From Larix kaempferi (Eukaryota > Streptophyta > Pinopsida > Pinales > Pinaceae), in NCBI GenBank assembly GCA_027924585.1, contig BSBM01000123.1, positions 14,253,501 through 14,317,500 of the forward strand: 64,000 bases of DNA, read 5' to 3'. Position numbers and translations under genes: made by a program. The notes below the pieces were generated by a model. That model saw nothing but the letters and a program-made list of their open reading frames with translations. It ran no database searches and had not been told where the DNA came from. Below, in pieces: positions 10,870-23,418 of the stretch (position 1 is the first letter of the stretch; each line of letters opens with the position of its first letter).

Positions 10870-11795
10870 AGCAAATAAATAATGAGTATTCAATGAGGAA
10901 TTGGTGGAGTTGCAGTTGCCAAAAGTAGGAAAAGTGGACAAATCTAGGTGTTGCAGCTGCTCGAAACAGGAAGAATAGGCACTTTTGGAGGTGTCGCAGT
11001 TGCCCGAAATAGGAAAATTGGACAAATTTAGGTGTTGCAGCTGCTTGAAATAGGAAAAATATACACTTTTGGAGGTGTCGCAGCTACTCGAAATAGAAAA
11101 AATAGACAACTATTGGAGAGCACTGATATCGATGGAGAGCGTTGATGGAGAGAGCTGATACCGATGAGAAAATAAATAATGAGTATTCAATGAGGAATTG
11201 GAGGAGTCGCAGTTGCCAAAAGTAGGAAAAATGGACAAATTTAGGTGTTGCAGTTGCTCGAAACAGGAAGAATAGGCACTTTTGGCGGTGTTGCAACTGC
11301 TCGAAATAGGAAAATTTGACAAATTTAGGTGTTGCAGCTACTTGAAATAGGAAAAATAGGCACTTTTGGAGGTGTCGCAGCTGCTCGAAATAGGAAAAAT
11401 AGACAACTATTGGAGAGCGTTGATACCGATGGAGAGCATTGATGGAGAGCGCTGATACTGATGGAGAGCGTTGATACCGATGAACAAAGAAATAATGAGT
11501 ATTCAATGAGGAATTGGAGGAGTCATAGTTGCCAAAAGTAGGTAAAATGGACAAATTTAGGTGTTGTAGTTACTCGAAATAGGAAAACTAGGCACTTTTG
11601 GAGGTGTCATAGCTGCTCGAAATAGGAAAATTGGATAAATTTAGGAGTTGAAATTGCTTGAAATAGGAAAAATAGGCACTTTTGGAGGTGTCGCAGCTGC
11701 TCGAAATAGGAAAAATGGACAAATTTAGGTGTTGCAGCTACTTGAAATAGGAAAAATAGGCACTTTTGGAGGTGTTGCATTTACGGTAAAGAGAA
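10870..11795. repeat. Satellite-like array, about 75-80-bp units in about 305-bp higher-order repeats
   Basis: The basic unit pairs two related halves: one with GGACAAATTTAGGTGTTGCAG and one with GGCACTTTTGGAGGTGTCGC, each followed by a CTGCTCGAAATAGGAAAA-type linker. A distinct spacer containing AATGAGTATTCAATGAGGAA recurs at about 10880, 11185 and 11495, giving a higher-order period near 305 bp. Extra units continue to about 11790. The minus-strand frames of 156 and 169 codons across it (10600-11109, 11084-11554) consist of the repeat itself and are not called as genes. Confidence 0.85.
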
Positions 11796-11879
11796 ATAAG
11801 CCATAGCTAGCAGTGTTGCAGCTGCGCGAAATGGGAAAGATAGGCGATTTTGACAAAGTCGATTGGGAAGATATCTGCT

Positions 11880-12739
11880 TAGATTAGGGTGAATGGAAGG
11901 AACTGACTTACCCCATATAACCCATAGAAAAACTATTTTCGTAATGAAAATCTGTAAATGGGAGGGCTTCGATTTTTTCTGTAAATGTCTGTTTTTGGCA
12001 ATAGAAGGTATTGGTCATCCTATATGCTAATTAATTACAACTAACACACATGATGCTCAATATAATTTTTCAAATCTAGGGAAGTCTTTTATTTCAATGG
12101 AAATAAGCACAATCTATGCATAAACATTTCAGGTAGTTGATTAACTGAATGGAGATAATAATCCTACCTATCTACTCAGCCAAATTCATTCCATAAAGAA
12201 AACTAATCTAACTCATACATCTAGGAATTCAAAGTGAAACTACCTTCCTATAGAAATCAACCTAGCAGTTATTGATCTAAGAATAGAAATGAACTAGATT
12301 ACTTTTGCAAGAAGTTAAATCCTATACTTATCAAACTACAGTATTCAATATTTACCAAAATGATTTATCCAACAACTACTGTAACTCGATCATAATCTGC
12401 CTAATCTATGAATTCAACTAAAGATACAACATCAACCAGAATTAGAAAATAAACTTGAACTCTAAATTGATAATCATTGGAAATCCCAGAAAGCATAAAT
12501 ACTGAAAGGAATTGGAGCTGAGCTTGGTTGTAACAGCTATTGAACACACATGCATTAATCAAACTAACCTACACAGTCGACTATCACACCACATAGTTGC
12601 AGTTATTCCTAATGCAAAGAATAAACTACCAATAAAGAATGCAATCATAAATCTTTGTTGTAGCTATCAGAAATATGCCTAATGCAATTCCACAACACAC
12701 AACAGGAAATGAATTAATCTAACTACCTACTTAACTCAG
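11880..12739. other. Spacer, possibly the outer part of the LTR at 12.7-13.5 kb
   Basis: No coding signal on either strand. The sequence is AT-rich and may belong to the LTR-like segment that follows, whose outer end I could not place. Confidence 0.4.
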
Positions 12740-13493
12740 CAATCTTTGTGAGAAGGTGGGCCCTGGCCTTCTAACAAAGACGCAGTGAACTACCACAAAT
12801 TAAGACACAAAAATGAAAATAACTTTGCTCTTCATTAAAAGATGGTAATCCACAGTATCATCCTTTGTTATATAGCCCATACAAAATGGTAATTATCCAA
12901 CCCCAGACTTTGAAAGCCTTCCCATATTTATACATGCAAAATACAGTTCGTGATCCACTAATTTCGTGTAGCAATGAAGATCTCTGATCTTCATGTTGCA
13001 GAGTTATAGCTAAACTGTTATAGCCATAATGAATGAGGCCGTTAATCATGAAGGATGTTGTTACACTGGCAGTCAATGGATCAATGGTTTAAAAAATTGG
13101 GAGGCATCTTGTCTGTCGCAGCTATACTCTGTTCCAGCGACCTGTTACAGCTGCACGTGGAGAGATGCACTATCCCTTGAAATATGAGGAATCAAATCAG
13201 AAGAGTAACAGCTGGCACCACGTATGATTCTTTCCCAAGGCATTGCTACTGATACACCTGTGCTTTGATCTTAACTTAATGAAATCAACACAAGTTAGCA
13301 TAAATCGAAGGCTAGAATTCATAACCATAACAATCTTAGGCATTTAATTAAATGAAACAATAATGATGTATACCTTGTCAGGACTGATGATTAATCTGGA
13401 AAAAGGCATGTATATGGTTTATGAAAGTAGGGTGTAACTGGGCAAAATGATGAAATAGGTATGGTTAAAAAGGGGCATTTCTAGGGCCCAACA
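12740..13493 (-). repeat. Probable 3' LTR of the element carrying U-A
   Basis: On the minus strand this begins TGTTGGGCCC immediately after a polypurine tract, the standard junction of a 3' LTR. A TATA-like GGGCTATATAAC lies at 12867-12878, followed by an A/T-rich start-of-R-like segment, then a hairpin (12744-12779, arms CTTTGT.AGAAGG) of the sort seen near LTR polyadenylation regions. The partner LTR was not found, and the outer end could lie further left. Confidence 0.6.
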
Positions 13494-13504
13494 TCTCCCC
13501 CCAA
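13494..13504 (-). other. Polypurine tract (second-strand primer site)
   Basis: Minus strand TTGGGGGGAGA directly precedes TGTTGGGCCC. Polypurine tracts in this position prime plus-strand DNA synthesis in LTR retroelements. A perfect short palindrome, ATTGCATG-TCCT-CATGCAAT (13512-13531), lies just upstream. Confidence 0.72.
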
Positions 13505-14085
13505 CTATCCAATTGCATGTCCTCATGCAATAGCTGATTAGTTCGATCCTGACTTTGATCCTCATTCATATTATGCAAGTGAGTTGAAGGAATCAATTTT
13601 GACAATTAGCCATTGGAAACGCTGGTTCTTGTGTGATAGCCTCTCCTTACCCTTAGCAGCTTCGTCTTATATTGGAACTCACCATATTTTCAATTGTGTT
13701 GGTCGTTCTAAAACAATATCTTTTCCTTATGTCTCCGTCTCAACATCTTTTTCCTGAGTTGTAATTCCAACAAATAAGAAATTTTGAGGGCGCTGGTTCT
13801 TGTGTAACAACGTCCTATTTCTTGATTCTTTTGGCTTGCTGAATCGGTTCAATGTTCCTGAAACAATGAGTCCATGCCCTGAGATAATTCCTTTGATTTT
13901 CTTGCTCCTCAGGGTTTCTGTAATGCTAGGTCCACTACTGTAACTTTATGCCCTACCATATTAAAAAAATCTCCACATTCCAGGCATATCATTTCTGGTT
14001 GTCCTTCATTCCCTTGAATGGACTATAAATTCCCCAATTGGTCTATAGCTTCCACCATTGAACTCACATATTTCTTTGCTTGTTT

Positions 14086-15485
14086 CTAGCATGTGTCCTT
14101 CCATTTTTCTATTTCTGCACGAATCACTTGCACCTCCTCCTTTAACAGCTCATTTTCAAACAGAAGATTCTCTATTTGAGGTTCTTCTACAGCAGGTTCT
14201 TGTGTATCAGTAGGTGGTCGGGGTTTTAAGATGGCAATCTCGATTTTTGCCCCAATAAATTGACCTGCTTCTGCTGTAGTAGCCATTTTGATTTTTCTCC
14301 TTTTCGCTGGGCTGGATGTATGGCCTTTGCTTATTAGCCCTTCCTTTCTCCTCTGAGGAAGAAAAAATACTATCTCCTTAGAAACAGGGCCAAATCCCTC
14401 CTTTCGAATTAAAGTTCTTATTATTTCAGGGAAGGTCTCCACATTCAGAGCTTCTAGACCGCTTTCTACTACTACTTTCTCCTGATGTTCCACTTCTACT
14501 GTTGCGATTTTAGATACCTCAGTTTCAATCTCCTCTTCATCTATCTCCTCTTCATCCTCCAATCAAACTTCTGGTGTTCAAATCCTCCCCCCAATTGAGT
14601 TTGAGGAACTCCAGTCCTCATCCACTATCTTTGAAAAGAATTCACGGGGTGCTCCTGGATGAACCAGAAGTTGCCCCCAGGTCAACTTGTTATATGCCAG
14701 GGCCCGTAAGATCAATAATTTAATTAACCCATGATTTGAGAGGGATGATAAGGGGTGTTGAGCTCTTTTAGCATAATAATCCATGCGTTGCAAGGATCTA
14801 AGAAGATAGTATGGCATATTTAGCATCTTACGATAACGTAAATGTGATAGGAGGAAAAATTCATAAATGTAAACAACACTGTACCTCCCTTCACATGTAA
14901 TATATTTCTTTAAGAAGAGTGCAACTTGGTCCCAAGGACTCAGAAGAGTCTCCAACGATGTTCCTCTGCCTCGTGGTCAAACACTCTCCCCTGCCACCAA
15001 GAAATCCTCAGTTGCAGTCGGGTGATGGTGTTTCCGACTAAACCAGCACTGCCTGATTCTGGGAAGTCCCGTTACCTCTGCTAGGATTACCTCTGAAACA
15101 TCTACCCTTATGCCTCGAACCTCTGAATGAGGCTCATCAAGTTTTGAGCAAATTCAAGGGTTGTTTCCTCATGAAAACCATTCAAGCGTTGAAAATAGTC
15201 TATCCACCCTGCTTCTTGAAAGATAGCAAAGACATCTCTGTTCTTATACATAGATTCTATTGTTAAAGGCTCATACCTCACAGGGATACCCATACCACTG
15301 AGCTTTTTGCAAAATATTGTAACGAATATAGTAGTTACAGTTTCGAACATCGAAATGACTGCATGCAGACATGGTTGATGGACAGTCGAAGTTTGAATTG
15401 AGCATTTTTGGAAAGGTGGCAGAGTTAATTTTGGGATAAAACTCGTGGCAGGATTATTGCACAAGTCAGGTAGAACAACAGTCAA
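14086..15485 (-). pseudogene. U-A: decayed element-borne gene of unknown function
   Basis: Three pieces on the minus strand read in order. 15485-15108 has YKNRDVFAIFQEAGWIDYF and LEFAQNLM. 14955-14578 has YITCEGRYSVVYIYEFFLLS and LNMPYYLLRSLQRMDYY. 14562-14086 has an acidic EEEIDEEE start, a basic SPAKRRKIK cluster like a nuclear-localisation signal, and a coiled-coil-like C-terminus (LLFENELLKEEVQVIRAEIE). Frameshifts or stops separate the pieces. I recall this general pattern from plant retroelement-associated proteins of unknown function but cannot name a domain. The polypurine tract and LTR downstream suggest it is an internal gene of an LTR element. It is not clearly homologous to U-B and U-C, only similar in layout. 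Confidence 0.6.
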
Positions 15486-15489
15486 ATCA

Positions 15490-16160
15490 TAAGTATGGGT
15501 AACAACTTTAAATGTGATTTTGGTTCAGTTGATTTTCTATGGATCGATGACAGGAGTAAATAACAAGTATAACCATTATTGCTTGCGATGTCAATAGATG
15601 CCTAATCATGACTATAGTTAGAAACCGTACCTTCAAAATCAATGCTCAAGACACCACTCTGCCATGGCATGATATTTCACAGTTGCATCTCTGGTAGAAT
15701 ATGCATGTGCCAAGATGAGTTGGACACTGCCAACCAAGCTGATAGTAAAACAAGATGGCCCAATAATTTCCTTCATTCTTGGAAGATTTTCATTTGAGCT
15801 ATGGAGTCATCATTTAAATTCGAGCTGTGGAGTCAGATCATTAGCGGCGAGACTATTCCAAAATGAAAACAATCTAGTGGAGTTGCAGATAATGAGTAGG
15901 AATGAAGACTTGAGAAGAGTTCGGAGAAATATGGCAGAGTTCCAGCAACGAAGATTATATCATACTGATGTATTACAAAATCAGAAATTGTGCCCATGAC
16001 ATATAATGGCAACTTGTGCCCAAAATTTTAATTAAATGTAAAGATTAATCCCGAACTACAAAATTTTTATAAACTATGTCCTGATGTAATTATAAATATT
16101 CAATAGATCAAATATTCTTAGTTGATACAACATCACTGAAATCACTAGTCACACAGTATA
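15490..16160. other. Spacer without supported gene
   Basis: A 94-codon plus-strand frame at 15715-15999 has no recognisable motif and is not called. No primer site or second LTR for the U-A element is visible here. Confidence 0.45.
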
Positions 16161-16164
16161 ACCA

Positions 16165-16972
16165 CTAGTTACATAGTTCAATGTCATCATTATGCCAAGG
16201 AATGAAGCTCAACAAAACATCTGCTAGATTACTTAATGCGCTACTAGGTCGTGGTAGAGCTATATATTCAAATAGAGGATCTAAAATTTCTATCGGATTC
16301 ACAATATAATAGCCTTTTCCAATAGGGACATAGTGTACCATTGCATTTGGTTCAGTCTTATGTATTTTCTCCCTTGCAACTTTAACCCTTGAGTTTAATG
16401 CAATGAGAAAGCATTTCTTTCCTTGCAGCCCCAATTGGGAAGTTGGTGTCAACTCATTAGCATTATATTGAACCTACAAATAAATGAGACAAAGTAAGAT
16501 GCATGGAAATAATAATTTAAACATTGATGATCCTAGATTAAATAATTACAATCTTACCTGAATTGGTGTTTTCATTTTGTCAATTTACAGTTTCGATGGA
16601 ACCATTGGTGTTTTATGTACATAATGTTGGTCATATTTTGATGCACGACTCTGCACCCAATAGACAATGATTTCTAATATATTGATAAAGTAAAATAAAA
16701 TTGAACTAAATTACTAAATTTATCAATACTTACTAGGGAATATGATGGAGTATGCATTGAAGTTAATTTTGTTTGTATTAGTCCGTTCATAGGGGTTGTT
16801 ATGTCCTCTGTATTACTCTCTCAAGGCAACACAATGTAATATATATATATTCAAAAGATGAAAATAAAATATTATTTTAAATAATAATTAAACAACTAAC
16901 CTCCACCACAAGTGTGATTTCAGCATGAGCATTTTGTACAGTAGGACACTGTTTATATGAGCAATCAGATAT
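16165..16972 (-). pseudogene. Ptta/En/Spm-type transposase gene, 3' part
   Basis: Minus-strand coding of 95 residues (16452-16165) contains SRVKVAREKIHKTEPNAM and GKGYYIVNPIEILDPL. This is the pattern of the C-terminal region of plant En/Spm TNP1-like proteins (DUF8039-like). A small exon-like block, QCPTVQNAHAEITLVVE, lies at about 16900-16960. The gene's other half resumes at 24040, on the far side of the Copia-2 insertion. Introns and decay prevent an exact structure. Confidence 0.62.
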
Positions 16973-17578
16973 TGTTGAAATATTGTAACTTCAAAGAATA
17001 TTATATTTGTACTTTATTATTCCGGATATGTTTCATTCCTCTGTGAAGACCTTATTGTATATCCAGAGATGTTTATTTCTCTGTCGGAATGTGGTAACTT
17101 GGGTTATTAGACTTCCCTAGTGGGGGTCGGCCCTGTATGTGTTATGTGGGTCAAAGGGTTATTAGACCACCCTAGAGGGGTCGGCCCAATCAGTTGTAAT
17201 GGGGTGCTTAACCCAGTGGTTAAGTTGGGGCCGACCTAGTTAATGTAAAAGACAAGTCGAAGATGTGTATAAATAGAGGAGGTGTGTTCCTCATTTATAC
17301 ACACATTGCACTCACTTGTGAATAGCACATAAGTGAGAGAGAGATCTGCCGTGGAGGAGAAGGAGATCATGGTTGTGGATTACATCTTTTCATTTGCTGG
17401 TCATCTATATTGAGGAAGCTTTGCTGGGTTTTCTTCCCCATGAGGGTTTCCGAGGATAAATCTGTGTCTCTTGTATTTATGTTGTGCTTGTTGTTCTTTT
17501 AGTGATCCTGTATATGCTATTATTGTGAAATGGAATGTAATGCTTATATATTCTGTCTTATCATATTGAATCTTAACA
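16973..17578 (+). repeat. 5' LTR of Copia-2
   Basis: 606 bp, TG...CA termini. A strong TATA box TATAAATAG lies at 17268-17276, about 300 bp in, followed by the TTTATACACACATTGCACTC start-of-R-like segment. Its end is set by the primer-binding site. Confidence 0.95.
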
Positions 17579-17590
17579 TGGTATCAGAGC
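17579..17590 (+). promoter_or_regulatory. Primer-binding site of Copia-2
   Basis: TGGTATCAGAGC, identical to the plant initiator-methionine tRNA consensus, directly after the LTR terminal ACA. Confidence 0.95.
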
Positions 17591-20444
17591 TAACCTGAAG
17601 GAAGGCAATGTATGGCACTTATGACACTTACTTCACTTGCGACAGTTTGAAGGTTAGGGTTTTGTATAGAAAAAACCAGTCATCGTGGCACTTTCATTAT
17701 AAATCCATTTTGGCAAATTTTCGGGATCTAAAACCTTTGAAGGTCATAGATAACATCCTAATATACCTTGTTTCCAAAGGAAACCCTTAGATGCATTGTA
17801 CTTTGTGAGTTATGATCAGTACAAGTTAGGGTTTCTGCCTCTTCCAGATCTCAGTCATAATCAGGTGACCTAGGAAAAAAGGTCATAACTTGGGCTAGGA
17901 AGCTCCAAATGAAATTTCGTAAAAATTGAAAGGTAGTGAACGGACTGTACTATCTCTGATAACGTTTTCAGAGGACAAAGGTGAACCTGTGACAGGTGGA
18001 ACTCCGTACAATTTCGCTCTCCTGTTTTAGTCCATAAACAGGTCATGTTGTGACACTTGGCATAACTCTCTCTCAGAGAATCCAATTGAGGTCAGAATTG
18101 TGGGGTTGGAAAGAGGACAGGTTGGGATACCATAGAACGAAGTTTCAGACCTTGTGGATTTGTAATTTCAGAGTTACTCCAGAAACAATCAGGTGCATAT
18201 TTTTGTCAAAATAGATTTGGATTTTGAGCACCTTCATTCTTGAATCGTCACTGCTATGGAAAATTAGGGTTTCGGAGAAAGTTGGAATTTTTGGAAGCGG
18301 ATTCCACAGATGAATTCTACTCATAAAATTCAAAATTTAGAGACCAAGATCGAATTTTTTGGTTGTGTAGAAGACCAGGGTTGATCAAACCCCAGTTCAG
18401 GATTTTGATCAGAAAGGTGGAAAATTAGGGCTTCTGCAAAAGTTGGAATTTTTGAAGTCTATGACCATGGCTAGAAGCTACTCAGAAAAATAAGAGTTTA
18501 TAGATTTTGATTGGAAATAAGGGTGGGCTTCATCAAACCCTAGTTCGGTATCTTGTCCAGAAGATCCAGAAGTTTCAAAGGCAATTTTGAGGGGTCAAAT
18601 TTTGGAGATTTCAAAATTGAAGTATGCTAGCTTGATCAGCTCAGCAAGGCACATCTTTCCATCCATTCAAAAGTGTGAAAGTCAAAGTTTGAATTTTTAG
18701 GGTTTCTCTGACAAACCCTAATCGAGCTCCAGATCCAGTTTTAGGGGGAGATGAGGCTAAGGCCTTACAAAATAAGACTACAAGAATTCCCTGACAGGTA
18801 TGACTTGAGGAGATACAGGTATGTGTTGAAATCTGTTCATGATTAAGTTTATAATATGCTTGTCTTCATATTATTGAGGTTAGTACAATCTTGATTAATC
18901 TTAGAATTGTCTTATCACCCTAGTAAAAGTATGAATGCATGTGAATGATAGAAGACATTCTTTGATCAAGGTTATATGATTGTACTAATGCACCTATGGT
19001 GTTGTATGAGGATGACGTTGTCTACTAACAAAAGACAGGTACATCAAGAAAGACAAATCAAGTTCTATGACCATGATGACATAAAGACAAAAGACTTATC
19101 CATTGTCTTTAGAAGCTCTACTTACGAGGTATGTATGATTTATTTCTACTATGCTTAACTTATGAGGTATGCAGGTTACTAGCAAAAGGTCTCTAAATCA
19201 TTGAAGAGAATAAAGATATTGTTTGGGTATGTTAGACATAACTAAGCATGTATACTAATCTAGGTATGTTTTCCTATGTCAAGTTAGAATCCTACTTTGT
19301 GCTAGGATCTTAGTATACCCATGTATTGAATGATCATGACCATACATATTCAAGATTACTTAGAATCATAATGTTGTGATAATATTGAGTTTATACTAAT
19401 AAATGTATGATTATGTATGAGATCATGATGATGACACTAGTGCACACTTAAGCATGCATAGTGGTCAAGGATGGATAGAAGCTCATGACATGGAAGGGAA
19501 GTCGAGACCAAGAAGGATGCAACCTCACAAGACATAAAAAGATAAGTATTTGAATTGTTATTTGAATTACTAAATAGTCTATGATATTGCTCGTAATAGT
19601 TGTATGCATATTTGTATTCCTAGAATATATCATGCTAAGTGTAAGCATTCATATAGCATTGAACAATATACTACTAATATGCATATGATTGGGAAGTTGG
19701 ACAAACATTCCATTGTTGATTGTCTAGAATGAAACCTCTTTGATGACATGCTGAGAGCTGTGCACGCTCTCGATAGTATGTTCTGGTAGAGATGGAAGGC
19801 ATCTAGATAGCCACTGTATGCATACAGGATATGGAAAAGTGTTGTGCCAAAGTATTGGTCAAGATAGTAGCATAACTATGTAAATCATTTCTGTATGCAT
19901 AATAGGTTATCATGTCAACATGATTTGATGATTATGAAGTATTACTAATCATGTACTTAATTTTGATTTGTAGGAAAGATCATGAAGAATGATGAACACT
20001 GAACAAGTGATGGATGTTCAACAAGAAGATTTACAAATCAAACATACTATAGAAGGCTCGTGGCTAGAAGATTCTCTTAGAAAGAGGAAGAGGATCATGA
20101 CGAGATGTTTGCTCCAAGTAGCTAGATAAATAATTTTCTCTCAATGGTGTGATTGAAGAAGAAGTGCGAATCGAGAAAACTCCCAGGATTCAATCGAAGA
20201 AAGCTCTATACGGGTACCCAAGATTGATAGTCATTTGATGAACTTAATGATCACCATGGGTGATGTAGATTTCAACCTTTGAAACAAGGTTGAAGATGGT
20301 ATCTATATATAGAAGGAACTCACCACAGATTTCGAATGATCTTGAGGCGCATATTAGTAGACCCATCTGATGAGAGATGGCACAAATAGATATGCAGAAT
20401 ATCACTCAATGCAGAGTGTGAATGATGTTCAGCCACAAAGGGAG
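17591..20444 (+). other. Copia-2 interior without coding sequence
   Basis: Where gag, protease and integrase should lie I see no frame with their motifs. The 5' portion holds AGGGTTT-rich diverged repeats (GGAAAATTAGGG-TTC-...AAGTTGGAATTTTT at about 18258 and 18417, period near 159 bp). Between 18.8 and 19.7 kb AGGTATG-type motifs recur. Confidence 0.6.
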
Positions 20445-21461
20445 AATTGATAATTTCTTGACAAAGCTTGGGCTTTACCAGAAGTAAAGCTGATCCTAAC
20501 CTTTACCTTAAGGTTATGAATGATGAACCAGTCATACTATTATTGTATGAGGATGATCTCCTTCTAAAAGGGAATGAGAAACAGATCATGGAAAGCAAGA
20601 AGAAGATGGCTACAAAATTTGAGATGAAAGATCTCAGATTGATGCATTACTTCCTAGGTCTAGAAGTATGGCAATGCTTAGAAGGAATCTTTCTCAACCA
20701 GGGAAAGTATGATGAGAAATCTTGAAAAGATTTGATGTGTTGGAATGGCCACTCTCATGGGTTCCAACTTGAAGTTGTTAGCTGATGAATCATCAGAGTT
20801 AGTGGATGTGACTCTGTACAGACAAATTATTGGGTCACTGATGTATCTGACGAATACCAGGCCAGATATATTCTTTGCTGTGAACACCTTGAGTCAATAT
20901 CTAGTGGAAACTAGATGTGTTCACCTGATAGTTGCAAAGCATTTGATGAGGTACCTAAAGGGTACGATAGACTTTGATATATGTTGTCCTGGAGATCATG
21001 ACTTCAAATTGTATGGCTACACAAGATGCTGATTGGGCAGGAAGTGTATCAGACAGGAAGAGCACATCGGGTGGATGTTATTGTCTGGGATCTACCATGA
21101 TCTCGTGGTCTAGCAGGAAGTAGTCTAGTGTGGCTCTCAACATAGCTGAATCAGAATATATATAGTTTCTTTCTCTGCTAGTTGTGAAGCGCTATGGCTT
21201 TGGAAGTTGTTATCAGGATTGTTTGACTTAGAGATGGAATCCACTATGATCCTGTGTGACAACCAGAGTTGTATCAAGATGATAGAGAATCCAGTGTTCC
21301 ATGATAAGTCAAAGCACATAGAGATCCGATATTTCTATATACAGGATATGGTGCAGAAAGGAGCTATTAAGCTCGAGTATGTAGGCACTGATGAACAAGT
21401 TGTTGATGTGTTGACCAAACCTCTGTCTCGAGCAAAAGTATTTCCGAGACCAGCTTGGTAA
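20445..21461 (+). pseudogene. Copia reverse transcriptase C-terminus and RNase H
   Basis: The first piece (20468-20725) has LGFTRSKADPNLYLKV and the catalytic pair as YEDDLLL (YVDDLLL expected; both Asp kept), then MHYFLGLEV. After a frameshift, 20745-21032 has LYRQIIGSLMYLTNTRPDI. A second shift near 21025 leads into DADWAGSVSDRKSTSGGCY and ALNIAESEYI. The last piece (21207-21461) has CDNQSCIKMIENPVFH, KHIEIRYF and VDVLTKPLS, the end of RNase H. A TAG stands where the conserved Gln of the SSRKQSSVAL motif belongs. The enzyme copied element RNA into DNA; this copy cannot. Confidence 0.93.
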
Positions 21462-21519
21462 AGACCCTCCTCGAAAGGGGGATTGATATGGTCACTGATG
21501 ATGAGATTGCCTGTATCGA

Positions 21520-21885
21520 CGGTAAGGTCGATGATGTGGATACTGTATTGATGAGGATGTTGTATTTGATGATGTGTATACTTGTATTGGTGTCGATACT
21601 TGTATTGATGATGTGGATACTTGTATTGGTGTGGATACTTGTATTGTTGATGTGGATACTTGTATTGGTGTGGATACTTGTATTGATGATGTGGATACTT
21701 GTATTGGTGTGGATACTTGTATTATTGATGTCGATACTTGTATTGGTGTGGATACTTGTCTTGATGATGTGGATACTCGTATTAGTGTGAATACTTGTAT
21801 TGATGATTTGGATACTGTATCGATAATGAGGATACTTGTATCAATGACGAGGCTACTTGTTCTGACGATGAGGTCAGTATATGGT
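21520..21885 (+). repeat. Minisatellite block 1, 39-bp unit (21+18)
   Basis: Tandem copies of GTGGATACTTGTATTGATGAT alternating with GTGGATACTTGTATTGGT. Because 39 is a multiple of three, two frames stay open for about 110 codons and would read as a VDTCIDD/VDTCIG repeat. No start context or known protein supports translation. Confidence 0.9.
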
Positions 21886-21889
21886 ACCT

Positions 21890-22075
21890 AGTTGATATGA
21901 TAGGACTGTATCATCCCTGAATGACTAGTTCAAAATGTACGTGATGGGGATTGCATCATCCCGGAACCACTAGTTCAAAATGTACGTGATGGGGATTGCA
22001 TCATCTCGGAACCACTAGTTCAAAATGTACATGATAGGATTGCATCGTCCCTGAGCATTTGGTTCAAAATGTACA
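21890..22075 (+). repeat. Minisatellite block 2, about 55-60-bp unit
   Basis: Three to four copies built on GATTGCATCATCCCGGAACC and ACTAGTTCAAAATGTACGTG. The ATTGTATCATCC-like core is shared with block 3, so the two may have a common origin. Confidence 0.85.
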
Positions 22076-22790
22076 TGAGAGTATTATATCATCCTTAGGA
22101 CTTCAGTCCTAAAGTGATCCGTAGATAGATGTCTCCAAGAGTAAGAGGATTGTATCATCCTTGGACTTCAGTCCTAAAGTGATCCACAGACAGATGTCTC
22201 CGAGAGTAAGAGGATTGTATCATCTGTGGACTTTAGTCCTAAAGTGATCCACAAACAGATGTCTCCGAGATTAAGAGGATTGTATCATCTGTGGACTTCA
22301 GTCCTAAAGTGAGCCACAGACAGATGTCTCCCAGAGTGAGTGGATTGTATCATGCCTGGACTTTAGTCCTAAACTAAGCCGCAGATTGATGTCTCCGAGA
22401 GTGAGAGGATTGTATCATCCTTGGAATTTAGTCCTAAAGTGAGCCGTAGGTAGATGTCTCCGAGAGTGAGAGGATTGTATCATCCTTGGACTTTAGTCCT
22501 AAAGTGAGCCGCAGACAGATGTCTCTGAGAGTGAGAGGATTGTATCATCCTTCGACTTCAATCCTAAAGTGAGCCGCAGATAAATGTCTCTGAGAGTGAG
22601 AGGATTGTATCATCCTTGGACTTCAGTCCTAGACAGATGTCTCCGAGAGTGAGAGGATTGTATCATTCCTGGACCTCAGTCCTAAATTGATCCACAGACA
22701 GATGTATCAGAGAGTGAGGGGATTGTATCATCCCTGGACTTCGGTCCTTGAATTGATCCGTAGACATATGTCTTCGAGAAGTGGTCCTTA
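22076..22790 (+). repeat. Minisatellite block 3, 65-bp unit, about eleven copies
   Basis: GTCTCCGAGAGTGAGAGGAT recurs at 22131, 22196, 22261, 22326, 22391, 22456, 22521 and 22586, exactly 65 bp apart, followed by shortened and diverged copies to about 22790. Each carries GGACTTCAGTCCTAAAGTGA, in which GGACTTCAGTCC can form a small hairpin. Confidence 0.93.
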
Positions 22791-22899
22791 GACTTTGTCT
22801 AAGTTGACGAGTGGACTGCATCATCCCTAGACATGATATGGTGTCTTAAATAGAACATGTGTGTTGCAGGGTGTGCTGCTATTGTGCTGTTGATCGAGA

Positions 22900-23280
22900 G
22901 GATCCATTTGATGACAATGATGTAGATCGTGTGATGACGATGCTGATCATGATGGTATAGATGACGATGCTGTGATCGTGATGGTCTAGATGATGATGTT
23001 GTTGATCATGATGATCTAGATGACGATGCTGTTGATCATGATGATCTAGATGACGATGCTATTGATCATGATGATCTAGATGATGATGCTGTGATCGTGA
23101 TGGTCTAAATGATGATGCTGTGATCATGATGATCTAGATGACGATGTTGTGGTCGTGATGGTCTAGATGATGATGTTGCTGATCGTGATAATGATGTTGT
23201 TGATCATGATGATCTAGATGACGATGCTATGGCCGTGATGGTCTGGATGACGATGCTGATGATCGTATGAAGACTCAGTA
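22900..23280 (+). repeat. Minisatellite block 4, about 30-bp unit
   Basis: Copies of GATGATCTAGATGACGATGC joined by TGTTGATCAT or TGTGATCGTG variants. In one frame the 30-bp form would read as an Asp-rich decapeptide repeat. Variants of 27-33 bp break the frame. Confidence 0.88.
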
Positions 23281-23418
23281 CTGAGGATGTTGATGTTCCA
23301 GTAACTGCTTGAGTTACTGATGATGTTGAAAAAGCTTCCAATGATTTATAGATGTATCATGTATGATGTAGTTGATGACTCCTTGCTCGTGTAGATGTTG
23401 TTATAATATCCTTCTCAT

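Noticed and set aside
10600-11554. Minus-strand proteins of 169 and 156 residues
   Set aside because: They consist mostly of satellite repeat translated in a chance open frame.
21455-21891. Two overlapping repeat proteins after RNase H of Copia-2
   Set aside because: Both frames are open only because the 39-bp minisatellite is a multiple of three. Start codons are arbitrary and other blocks break the frame.
22076-22790. A regularly spaced 65-bp repeat resembling a CRISPR array
   Set aside because: The whole unit is conserved with no unique spacers, and it lies inside a plant LTR retrotransposon.
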